A stretch of 64,000 bases of DNA from an uncultured Macellibacteroides sp. (lineage in GTDB: Bacteria; Bacteroidota; Bacteroidia; Bacteroidales; Tannerellaceae): the NCBI RefSeq assembly GCF_963667135.1, contig NZ_OY762974.1, forward strand, positions 2,914,001-2,978,000. Reading direction: 5' to 3'. The position numbers and the translations under genes were made by a program. Below the pieces are notes generated by a model. It searched no databases. It saw only the letters and a program-made list of their open reading frames with translations, and was not told where the DNA came from. Below are positions 50,765 through 59,076 of this stretch, one piece after another (within the stretch, counting starts at the first letter, position 1; the number at the start of each line of letters is the position of its first letter).

Positions 50765-52045
50765 ATGAATAAAATACTGTATATCTGTTTGTTTCTTCTT
50801 ATTCTTGGAGAAGGTATGGCACAAAACAGGTTTCCGAAACCTGATTTTGAGTCGGGATACCAGTATCCGGAAATTCACCACGCTATTCCCAATGAAGAGC
50901 TGTTTGTAGCGATAGATATCATCCTGCTGGTGGCGTTAATGGGTATCGTATCCTGGGCTGTAATCAAAAAGCGCACCCGAGGACCTATTCTCTGGGTTTC
51001 AGTTATATCTGTGGCATACTTTGGATTTTTTCGCAAGGGGTGTGTCTGTAGTATCGGATCGGTACAGAATGTAGCTCTTGCACTGACGGACAATACGTAT
51101 GCATTGCCCTTGTCCGTTTTACTGTTTTTTATCTTGCCAGTTTTGTTTGCCTTCTTGTTTGGCCGGGTTTTCTGCGCAGGAGTATGTCCTTTCGGAGCTT
51201 TACAAGAGTTGGTTAACATAAAGAATTACAGATTGCCAAAAGCGCTCACTACCGTATTAGGCATGATGCCCTGGTTTTATCTTATTTTTGCTCTGCTTTA
51301 TGCTGTAACAAGGAGTAGTTTCATCATCTGCCGTTTCGATCCTTTTGTAGGTATTTTCCGTCTGGGCGGTGATATTGGCATGATTACATGCGGTGTTATA
51401 CTGCTGATTATGGCCATGTTTACAGGAAGACCATTCTGCCGTTTCTTTTGTCCTTACGGTGCTCTGCTCAGTATATTCTCTTCCGTATCCATATGGAAAA
51501 TTAAATTGACGGACAAACCGTGCATCAATTGTGAACTTTGCCACAATGCCTGTCCGGTTGACGCTATCAGACCGCCCTATGCCAACAAAGCGAAAGAGAG
51601 CAGGCTGCGGGGAGTAAAAAGACTTTTAAATTATTTTGTCCTCCTGCCTCTCCTGATACTCTGCGGAGCTTTTTTGATGCGTTCAGTAAGCAGTGAACTC
51701 AGCAGGGCCAATAAGGAAGCAAGGCTGTATGATATGGTTATGCAACACGAAGCCAATCCGGGAGATGTACTTTCGCTGGAATTGGAAGCCTTTTACGGAC
51801 AAGGAGATTCCATTGAAAAATTAGCGCAAAGATATGAAAAGGTACAGGCTGATTTTAAACTATATACAACGATTGCAGGAGCCTTAATGGGATTGGTTGT
51901 AGCAATCACGCTGATTGGCCTTTCGGTGAAACGCACACGCAAACAATATGAAATTGATCATGCTGCCTGTGTTGGATGCGCCAGATGTTTTAGTTATTGT
52001 CCACAATATAAAATAGGAAACGAATCAGGAAATATAGCATTATGA
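50765..52045 (+). CDS. NapH/NosR/RdxA-like 4Fe-4S membrane protein
   Basis: A 426-residue membrane protein. ATG 50765 is chosen because it begins a signal-like segment (MNKILYICLFLLILGEGMAQ); an ORF extending back to 50687 overlaps the previous gene. There are about six helices, with the typical CxxxCP pairs near membrane ends: FCAGVCPFGAL and FCRFFCPYGAL, and a CVCS-type motif. Two 4Fe-4S motifs are CINCELCHNACPVD and, at the C-terminus, CVGCARCFSYCP. NapH-type proteins carry electrons between quinol or ferredoxin and periplasmic partners. It overlaps the next gene by 4 bases. Confidence 0.87.
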   Translation: MNKILYICLFLLILGEGMAQNRFPKPDFESGYQYPEIHHAIPNEELFVAIDIILLVALMGIVSWAVIKKRTRGPILWVSVISVAYFGFFRKGCVCSIGSVQNVALALTDNTYALPLSVLLFFILPVLFAFLFGRVFCAGVCPFGALQELVNIKNYRLPKALTTVLGMMPWFYLIFALLYAVTRSSFIICRFDPFVGIFRLGGDIGMITCGVILLIMAMFTGRPFCRFFCPYGALLSIFSSVSIWKIKLTDKPCINCELCHNACPVDAIRPPYANKAKESRLRGVKRLLNYFVLLPLLILCGAFLMRSVSSELSRANKEARLYDMVMQHEANPGDVLSLELEAFYGQGDSIEKLAQRYEKVQADFKLYTTIAGALMGLVVAITLIGLSVKRTRKQYEIDHAACVGCARCFSYCPQYKIGNESGNIAL

Positions 52046-53787
52046 AAAAAGCGATTCTAAGAAATATAGCCATTGTTTCGGCTCTGTTTATAGTAACCTT
52101 CTCAATCATGTTGATTACCAATTATTTTCAGGTAAGAGACACGACACCTCTCCAAACGGAAGTAGTGGAAACGTTGAAACAATTGAATGATGCGAATAAC
52201 ACCAATCTCGCACTACAGGAGCAGATACGACAACTGGATTTGTTAGCCAGAAAAGCCTATTTTGTGAGGCTCGACCATTTGATGGCAGGTGTTTATATAC
52301 TTTTGGGCATGCTGGTTGTGTTCATTGTCAGCGCCCGTTTTTACTTTGCAAAAGACAAAAATATTCCGGTTAAAACAATAGATCCGGTTGATGAGTGGGT
52401 TGATAAAACCCAGGCACGCAAATATGTTGTTTGGGTAGCTTTGGGGATGACTGCCGTAGCCTTGGTTTTTGTATTGCTGAGTTCCCCTTATCTGACCACG
52501 AAAGAAAAAACATCGAAAGAAGGTGCGGCTGAGACAAATCCGCAGGAAACAGCCTTGGTTGCGGAAGAATCCGCAGTACCTGAAGCGGGAGCAGATACGT
52601 TGCAAACGGCCGCTGAGGAGGCAGTATCGGAAGTTGCAGCTTCAAAAGTTACCCACAATTCTTTCCGTGGAAACAATTCCAATGGAATATCTGCGGCGAA
52701 AGGGGTTCCTGTTAAATGGAATTTAAGCAGTGGTACCCATATAGCCTGGAAACAAAGCATACCTCGTAAAGGATTTAATTCGCCTGTTATTAATGGAAAT
52801 AAAGTCTTTTTTTCAGGAGCTGATAATCAGGCTCGCGAACTCTATTGTTACGACCTGAATACAGGGAAAAAGCTTTGGTCTCTGCCGGCAGTCAATATCA
52901 AGGGTTCTCCCAAACAGATGCCAAAAACAACGAAGGATACCGGATTGGCTGCATCCAGTGTGGCTACAAACGGCAAGCAGGTCTGCGCTATTTTTGCCAC
53001 CGGCGATATTATATGCGCAGATATGGATGGAAAACAATTATGGGCTAAGAATCTGGGTGCCCCGAGCAATCACTACGGATACGCCTCCTCTTTGCTGGCA
53101 TTTGGAAACGAAGTTATTGTACAGTACGATAACCAGAACTCTCCCAAAGTGGTAGCATTGGATATGGCCACCGGCGCTGAACGATGGAGCAAGAGCCGTA
53201 CGGAAAAGATAACATGGAGTTCGCCTGTTATCGCTTATGTAAATAACAAACCTCAACTTGTTCTGATGGGTAACCCGGCAATCACCGCCTATGATCCCAA
53301 TAACGGGAAGCAACTTTGGCGTGTTGAATGTCTGAGTGGGGAAGTAGGTTCCAGTGCATGCAGTGCCAACGGAATCGTGTTTGGTGCCAGTGAATATGCC
53401 AAATTGGTGGCAATCAACGCCACGGATGGAAGTGTGCTCTGGGAATCCAACGATTACCTGCCGGAAGTATCCAGTCCGGTAGCAACAAAAGACAACCTGT
53501 ATCTGGCTACCAGCTATGGAGTGGTAGCATCCTTTGACACCAAAACCGGACAAACCGGCAAAGTGCATGAACTGAATACGGAATTTTATTCGTCTCCGGT
53601 TATTGCTGATGGAAAGGTTTATCTTTTCAGCAACGATGGAAAGATGTTTGTATTCTCGGCCGACAAAGAATTCCGACTGCTGGATTCGTTCGAAACGGGT
53701 GAGCATACTTTTGCAACACCGGCTTTTACCGACAATAAAATAGTGGTGCGTACCGAAAATAGTATTTACTGTGTAACTGCAAATTGA
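52042..53787 (+). CDS. Membrane-anchored PQQ-like beta-propeller protein 3
   Basis: A 581-residue protein. Residues 1-160 contain three membrane helices (about 8-27, 79-98, 132-150) with a coiled-coil segment between the first two (LQTEVVETLKQLNDANN). After an Ala/Glu-rich linker, about 210-581 form a propeller with CYDLNTGKKLWSL, ALDMATGAERWSK, AYDPNNGKQLWRV and ATDGSVLWES repeats. Its ATG overlaps the NapH-like TGA (ATGA), so the propeller and the membrane electron-transfer protein are coupled. This is the strongest evidence in the window that the propellers act with the redox chain. Confidence 0.87.
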   Translation: MKKAILRNIAIVSALFIVTFSIMLITNYFQVRDTTPLQTEVVETLKQLNDANNTNLALQEQIRQLDLLARKAYFVRLDHLMAGVYILLGMLVVFIVSARFYFAKDKNIPVKTIDPVDEWVDKTQARKYVVWVALGMTAVALVFVLLSSPYLTTKEKTSKEGAAETNPQETALVAEESAVPEAGADTLQTAAEEAVSEVAASKVTHNSFRGNNSNGISAAKGVPVKWNLSSGTHIAWKQSIPRKGFNSPVINGNKVFFSGADNQARELYCYDLNTGKKLWSLPAVNIKGSPKQMPKTTKDTGLAASSVATNGKQVCAIFATGDIICADMDGKQLWAKNLGAPSNHYGYASSLLAFGNEVIVQYDNQNSPKVVALDMATGAERWSKSRTEKITWSSPVIAYVNNKPQLVLMGNPAITAYDPNNGKQLWRVECLSGEVGSSACSANGIVFGASEYAKLVAINATDGSVLWESNDYLPEVSSPVATKDNLYLATSYGVVASFDTKTGQTGKVHELNTEFYSSPVIADGKVYLFSNDGKMFVFSADKEFRLLDSFETGEHTFATPAFTDNKIVVRTENSIYCVTAN

Positions 53788-53788
53788 T

Positions 53789-56179
53789 ATGGCATGTAAT
53801 TGTGAAAACAATAGCGTTGAAGCGAATGAGGAGATGATAGCCAAAGTTGACGCTATCATCGATCGGATTGGCACATCACGACAGATTATTATTCCGTTGT
53901 TGCAAGCTTTGCAGCATGAATTCAGTTATCTGCCTTCGGCTGCTCTTGAGCATATCTATGAACGGACGGAGATAGACCGGGCTCAATTGATCAGCGTTTC
54001 AACATTTTATTCCCAGTTCCGTCATATCCCTTACGGAAAGCATCTTATCAAGGTATGCACAGGAACCGCCTGCCACGTAAAAGGAGCTGGAAACGTATAT
54101 GATTCGTTTCGCAGGGAATTGAAAATGGAAGGCGAGAACATTACTTCGGACGATCAGCTTTTCTCGATCGAGAAGATAGCCTGTCTGGGTTGTTGTACAT
54201 TGGCCCCGGTAGTTCAGATTGATGAAAAAATATATGGCCATGTGCAGCCTGGGAAAGTAAACGAAGTGATAGAGGATTTCCTTGGTTTTCAGAATAAAAC
54301 AGAAAAAGAGGAAACTAAAAATAAATTACGAAAGATAGCCGGGGAAATCCGTCTCGGGATGGGATCGTGTTGTCAGGCCAGTGGTTCTTCTGACATATAT
54401 AAGGAGCTGCAAAAGGCTTCTGGGGAGTTGGGTATCGATGTGAATATCAAGCCGGTGGGCTGTGTAGGGGTATGTAATAAGGTACCCCTCATTGATGTGG
54501 TGCATGCCGATGGTTCAATTACACGTTATCCGAATGTAAAAGCAGTCGAAATCAAAGAAATCCTGCATTATCATTTTAAACCAGCGGGTTATCTGAAGCG
54601 TTTGAAAAACAGCTTCCTCAACCAAGTTGATACATTTCATACCGATTCCACGTGGGACAATGTGATATGGAAGTCCGAAAACGAACGAACAGGCGTGATA
54701 GACAGTTTTCTGTCTGGTCAGAAACACATCTCTACACAGGGATACGGGTTTCTGGCGCCGCTTAACATTGACGAATACATCTCCCACAGCGGTTTCGATG
54801 CCCTCAAAAAAGTCCTCTTTACCAGTACCAGTGCAGAAACAATCGGTACCATTCTGAAAAGCGGCATCCGCGGACGTGGAGGAGGAGGCTTTACAACAGG
54901 AAAGAAATGGGAAATCGTGGCAGCTTCCGGTAAGAAAGATAAATATGTTATCTGTAACGGCGACGAGGGAGATCCAGGTGCTTTTATGGACCGCATGATG
55001 CTTGAATCCTATCCATTCCGTGTGATAGAAGGCATGATCATTGCCGGATTTGCTGTGGGAGCCAATAAAGGAATCTTTTATATACGCGCCGAATATCCGC
55101 TTGCGGTTGTTCGAATTCGTAGGGCTCTCGAACTGTGCCGGGAACATAATCTTGTTGGTGAGAACATTGCCGGAAGTGACTTTTCATTCGATATAACAAT
55201 CTTTGAAGGAGCCGGCGCGTTTGTGTGTGGAGAAGAGACTGCTCTTATCGCCTCTATAGAAGGGGAACGAGGTTTTCCGAAACAACGCCCCCCCTTTCCT
55301 GCTGTAGCAGGACTGCACGGATTGCCTACATTGGTGAATAATGTGGAGACGTTGAGTCAGATTTCGTATATAGTAAATAACGGAGCGGATTATTATCGCC
55401 AGATTGGTACCCCAAGTAGCAAAGGCACCAAGGTCTTTGCGTTGGCTGGTAAGATTCGTCACGGCGGACTCATTGAAGTACCTATGGGTATCACCCTCAA
55501 TCAGATTATCGAGGATATCGGAGGCGGACTGGAACATGGAGAGAAGCTGAAGGCCGTACAGATTGGTGGTCCGTCGGGTGGTTGTATTCCTGCTCATCTA
55601 TGCGATGTTGAGGTGGATTTCGACGCCTTTAATCAGATGGGAGCCATGATGGGTTCCGGAGGATTGGTGGTGCTGAGCGAAAGCGATTGTATGGTTGATA
55701 TGGCCCGTTACTTTTTGAGTTTTACTTGCGACCAGTCCTGCGGAAAATGTACATTTTGCCGGGTGGGTATCCGCCGAATGCTTGATATACTAGACAAAAT
55801 ATGCAGTGGAAGAGCGGAGATGGCCGATCTCGACAAGTTGGAGCAACTGGCATTGAACATAAAGAAGGCTTCTCTTTGCGGATTGGGAAAAACAGCCCCC
55901 AACCCGGTGCTGACAACCCTGAAGTATTTTCGCGAAGAATACGAAGCTCACGTGAACGGAATATGCAAAACGGGAACCTGCAAAGAGATGGTGAAATACG
56001 TGGTTACGGAACAATGTATCGGATGTACCCGATGCGCGAAAGCTTGTCCGGTGGACGCCATACCTTATACGCCTTATGAGGTTCATACGATAGACGTAAG
56101 TAAGTGTGTTCTTTGCGGATTGTGTGTAAACGAATGTAACTACGATGCCATTCGGAAAGTGCCTTTAAAGGCAAACTGA
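53789..56179 (+). CDS. Fused NuoE-NuoF NADH oxidoreductase with extra ferredoxin domains (HydB/HndC-like)
   Basis: A 796-residue cytoplasmic flavoprotein. Domains: NuoE-like [2Fe-2S] thioredoxin fold (about 15-165; CTGTACH and CLGCC), a second thioredoxin-like [2Fe-2S] domain (about 180-270; SCCQASG, GCVGVC), a NuoF core with the FMN/NADH motif GIRGRGGGGFTTGKKW (about 357-372) and NGDEGDPGAFMDR, its N3-like cluster SCGKCTFCRVG (about 650), and a C-terminal 2[4Fe-4S] ferredoxin (CIGCTRCAKACP, CVLCGLCVNEC). NuoE and NuoF are separate in complex I; the fusion is like HydB of electron-bifurcating hydrogenases and their relatives. It should take electrons from NADH. No hydrogenase large subunit is encoded nearby. 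Confidence 0.92.
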   Translation: MACNCENNSVEANEEMIAKVDAIIDRIGTSRQIIIPLLQALQHEFSYLPSAALEHIYERTEIDRAQLISVSTFYSQFRHIPYGKHLIKVCTGTACHVKGAGNVYDSFRRELKMEGENITSDDQLFSIEKIACLGCCTLAPVVQIDEKIYGHVQPGKVNEVIEDFLGFQNKTEKEETKNKLRKIAGEIRLGMGSCCQASGSSDIYKELQKASGELGIDVNIKPVGCVGVCNKVPLIDVVHADGSITRYPNVKAVEIKEILHYHFKPAGYLKRLKNSFLNQVDTFHTDSTWDNVIWKSENERTGVIDSFLSGQKHISTQGYGFLAPLNIDEYISHSGFDALKKVLFTSTSAETIGTILKSGIRGRGGGGFTTGKKWEIVAASGKKDKYVICNGDEGDPGAFMDRMMLESYPFRVIEGMIIAGFAVGANKGIFYIRAEYPLAVVRIRRALELCREHNLVGENIAGSDFSFDITIFEGAGAFVCGEETALIASIEGERGFPKQRPPFPAVAGLHGLPTLVNNVETLSQISYIVNNGADYYRQIGTPSSKGTKVFALAGKIRHGGLIEVPMGITLNQIIEDIGGGLEHGEKLKAVQIGGPSGGCIPAHLCDVEVDFDAFNQMGAMMGSGGLVVLSESDCMVDMARYFLSFTCDQSCGKCTFCRVGIRRMLDILDKICSGRAEMADLDKLEQLALNIKKASLCGLGKTAPNPVLTTLKYFREEYEAHVNGICKTGTCKEMVKYVVTEQCIGCTRCAKACPVDAIPYTPYEVHTIDVSKCVLCGLCVNECNYDAIRKVPLKAN

Positions 56180-56246
56180 TGGTATGTCCGGTTTGGATAA
56201 TACCTGATATGAAACAGAGAAAGAATCAATACAAAATAGAAATAAT

Positions 56247-57212
56247 ATGGTGATTACGATAGATAATACCAATGTTGAAGTATTGGAGGGCGAAACCTTG
56301 CTGGAAGTTGCCAGCAGAGCCGGATATACAATTCCTTCGCTTTGTTATGCAAAGGGAGCCAAGCATAAATCTTCGTGCATGGTATGCGCCGTAAAGAACT
56401 GTTCGACAGGACAAATAATACCCTCATGTACCACCATTCCTGTGGGTGGAATGCAGATCGAAACAGATAGTGAAGAGGTGCGGCTTGTTCGTACCTTGTC
56501 GCTCGAATTGCTACTAAGCGACCATAGGGCAGATTGCGAAGCACCCTGTACTTTGGTCTGCCCTCAGGGATTAGATATTGAACGGATGCTGGGCTATTAT
56601 GACGCAGACCGGAAGAAGGAGGCTTACGATACTCTTGCTGCTGCCTTTTCACTTCCGGAGATAGCCTGCGACAACTGTAAAGCTCCTTGCGAAAAGGCCT
56701 GCCGCCGTGGAACGGTGGATGAACCTGTATCAATCCGTGTGATTATCCGGGAGGTGGCCGGAATGGCCGATGCTGAGTCTGCGGCTATGGAAATGAACTT
56801 CCCGAAACCGGATAAAAAAGCTTTTTTGTCTCGTTTGGGACGGTTTACGGAAAAAGAAAGGACCTTTCTAAAAGCAAACATTCATTCGGCGTCCAATTGC
56901 CTGCACTGTGCCTGTTCGGGACGAGGGGATTGTAAATTAAGGTATTATTCCACCTTGCAAGGAATAAAACGATCACGGTATGAAGCCAGTTCGGCTTTGC
57001 CGGCCATGAATAAAATACATATTGTTGGAAATTTATGGTACGAACAGGCCAAATGTATTCGCTGCGGATTATGTGTTTATAACAGTGAGAACGGCTTTAC
57101 CTTTAGAGACAGAGGGTTCGGGATGCAAGTAGTGCTTCCCGAAGAAAACCGGAAGAATATAAAGGAAGAATTAGCGGAATTGTGTCCTACGGGAGCATTG
57201 TACAGAGTTTGA
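56247..57212 (+). CDS. Composite iron-sulfur subunit: NuoG-like [2Fe-2S] plus GltD-type Fe-S domain
   Basis: A 321-residue protein of three pieces. Residues 1-75: [2Fe-2S] ferredoxin of the NuoG/HydA type (LCYAKGAKHKSSCMVCAVKNC). Residues about 90-180: an Fe-S domain as in the N-terminus of GltD/DPYD (CEAPCTLVCPQGLDIERML, then CDNCKAPCEKACRRGTVDEPVSIR). Residues about 215-321: Cys motifs as in NuoG (CIRCGLCV, RGFGMQVV, LCPTGAL). The GltD-type part has no FAD/NADPH domain and no H-cluster motif is present, so it is an electron-transfer subunit rather than an enzyme. It probably forms a complex with the 53789 product, 67 bases upstream. Confidence 0.87.
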   Translation: MVITIDNTNVEVLEGETLLEVASRAGYTIPSLCYAKGAKHKSSCMVCAVKNCSTGQIIPSCTTIPVGGMQIETDSEEVRLVRTLSLELLLSDHRADCEAPCTLVCPQGLDIERMLGYYDADRKKEAYDTLAAAFSLPEIACDNCKAPCEKACRRGTVDEPVSIRVIIREVAGMADAESAAMEMNFPKPDKKAFLSRLGRFTEKERTFLKANIHSASNCLHCACSGRGDCKLRYYSTLQGIKRSRYEASSALPAMNKIHIVGNLWYEQAKCIRCGLCVYNSENGFTFRDRGFGMQVVLPEENRKNIKEELAELCPTGALYRV

Positions 57213-57240
57213 AAAGCAAAACAAAATTCAGGTAGTAAAT

Positions 57241-58386
57241 ATGAAACGATTGGTTCTGTTTGCAGGAATGGTGTATTTATTGATGAGCTGTGCCGGAAGC
57301 CCCGGTTTCACAGACGGCAAAGGCGACATGGACTGGCAGTTATTCCGTGGAGATGCCGCTTTGAGTGGGTATACTGATACCCCTCTTCCCGAGGATCCGG
57401 TGTTGTTGTGGAGCTACAAAGGAAATACCCGGACGGTCTCTTCGCCGGTGGTGGATAAAGGAACAACCTATTGGTGCGACAAAAAAGGTCACATCCAGGG
57501 GATAGATATAAAAGGAAATCCGGCTTTCAGTTATGATCTGAATACAGCCGTCGAAGCCACTCCGATGATCCACGACTCCATTCTCTATATTGGACGCATC
57601 GATGGCTTTTTGAGTGCTGTTTCTCTAAGTAAGAAAGACACTCTTTGGAATTTTGAGACCATGGGACAGGTATCTGCCACACCCAATACTGTAAATTTCG
57701 AAGGAAGGAAGTCGGTTGTGTTCGGTAGTTACGATAATTTCCTTTACTGTGTGGATGCCCGCGACGGGTCCGAAATAAACCGCTTTGAGTCCGGATACTA
57801 CCTGAACGGAGCTGTAGCTGTCTGGAAGGAACATGTCATATTCGGAGGTTGCGACTCTTGGTTGCGCATCATCAACACCCGTACAGGTATGCCGACAGAT
57901 TCGTTGTTGCTCGACGCTTATATACCTGCATCGCCAGCTATTATGGGCGATTTCTGCTATGTTGGCGATTATTCAGGCAACATCTACGAACTTTTGCTGG
58001 AAAAGGGGAAGATTGTCCGTCACAAGAAAATAATGAAATCAACGAATGAGAACAGCTCATTTGTTTCAGTCTTATCCATCACCTCCGAAACAGTGTACGC
58101 GCTTTCCTACGAGCGATATTTGTATTCGATAAACCGTAAAGACGGAAAGGTGAACTGGAAATATCTGTTGAAAGGAAATGTTGGTGAAAGCTCTCCGCTG
58201 GTCTGCGATGATAAAGTGATTGTTTGTACGAAAACCGGTATTGTCACCATCCTGGATACCCAAAAGGGAACACTGGAATGGGAATACGATACGGGGGAAC
58301 AGATCGTAGGTTCGCCGGCAATTATTAAAGATCATTTCTTTGTGCTGACGACCAAGGGAACGCTTTTATGTTTTGGAAATAAATAG
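57241..58386 (+). CDS. PQQ-like beta-propeller lipoprotein 4
   Basis: A 381-residue lipoprotein (MKRLVLFAGMVYLLMSC, lipid-bearing Cys near residue 18). The mature part begins WQLFRGDAALSGYTDTPLPEDPVLLWSY, similar to the openings of the other propellers, and has repeats such as IINTRTGMPTD, SINRKDGKVNWKY and ILDTQKGTLEWEYD. Location in the outer or inner membrane leaflet is likely. It lies between the NADH module and the ABC transporter genes with gaps of 28 and 18 bases. Confidence 0.85.
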   Translation: MKRLVLFAGMVYLLMSCAGSPGFTDGKGDMDWQLFRGDAALSGYTDTPLPEDPVLLWSYKGNTRTVSSPVVDKGTTYWCDKKGHIQGIDIKGNPAFSYDLNTAVEATPMIHDSILYIGRIDGFLSAVSLSKKDTLWNFETMGQVSATPNTVNFEGRKSVVFGSYDNFLYCVDARDGSEINRFESGYYLNGAVAVWKEHVIFGGCDSWLRIINTRTGMPTDSLLLDAYIPASPAIMGDFCYVGDYSGNIYELLLEKGKIVRHKKIMKSTNENSSFVSVLSITSETVYALSYERYLYSINRKDGKVNWKYLLKGNVGESSPLVCDDKVIVCTKTGIVTILDTQKGTLEWEYDTGEQIVGSPAIIKDHFFVLTTKGTLLCFGNK

Positions 58387-58404
58387 TCATAATCTGTAAA
58401 ATAT

Positions 58405-59076
58405 ATGCCTTTAATCAAATTATCAAATATAAAGAAAAGTTTCCGGGATGGAGAAAACCAGCTGAATAACGTGCTCCGTGGAATAAATATGGAGATCGGA
58501 AAGGGTGAGTTCGTCGCTATCAAAGGAGCTTCAGGTTCGGGTAAAACAACGCTGTTGTCTATTCTGGGAACGTTACTGCAACCTGATGGAGGCAGTTATT
58601 TATTGGATGAGACGGAAATGACAATGGAAGGAGTAGATCATTCGCTGGTTCGCAATAAACAGCTCGGCTTTGTATTTCAGGATCATCGGCTGATGCCCCA
58701 ATATACGGTATTGGAAAATATTTTACTGCCTGCCCTGGCATATGCTTCCAAGACAGGAAAAGAAGAAACTGAATATGCGCACAGATTGCTGGAGCTAACA
58801 CATATATCCGGTGTAGCACATCAATATCCCTCAACCTTATCTGGAGGGGAAGCAAGCCGTGTTGCCGTTTGCCGGGCATTGATCATGAAGCCCAAGCTTC
58901 TTCTTGCCGACGAACCAACCGGACAACTGGATGCCGAGAATGCATGGAATATTGCTTCGTTACTTTCGGAAATCAACCAGAATTTGCATACTACGATCGT
59001 GATGGTTACACACTCGGAAGAAACTTCTTCTGTAGCGCACCGCATCCTCACACTTAAAGAAGGTATTTTGAGATGA
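58405..59076 (+). CDS. LolD/MacB-type ABC transporter ATPase
   Basis: A 223-residue ATPase. Walker A GASGSGKTTLL (about 39-49), Q-loop in FVFQDHRLMP, signature LSGGEASRV, Walker B LLLADEPTGQLD and the H-loop in MVTHSEE are all present. This subgroup drives FtsX-type permeases in lipoprotein or hydrophobic-ligand export. Its stop overlaps the start of the permease gene (ATGA), so the two form one transporter. In this context it may handle the lipoprotein propellers or the terpenoid product. Confidence 0.93.
   Translation: MPLIKLSNIKKSFRDGENQLNNVLRGINMEIGKGEFVAIKGASGSGKTTLLSILGTLLQPDGGSYLLDETEMTMEGVDHSLVRNKQLGFVFQDHRLMPQYTVLENILLPALAYASKTGKEETEYAHRLLELTHISGVAHQYPSTLSGGEASRVAVCRALIMKPKLLLADEPTGQLDAENAWNIASLLSEINQNLHTTIVMVTHSEETSSVAHRILTLKEGILR

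Noticed and set aside
53038-53874. 278-codon minus-strand open frame across the third propeller gene
   Set aside because: Its composition is that of an antisense frame (His, Cys and Ile rich with no domain), and the plus-strand gene is certain.
54515-55147. 210-codon minus-strand open frame inside the NADH oxidoreductase gene
   Set aside because: The plus-strand frame contains the FMN and NADH motifs; the antisense frame has none.
53789-57212. Electron-bifurcating iron hydrogenase operon
   Set aside because: The NADH subunit fits, but no H-cluster motifs are present in the partner or in neighbouring genes.
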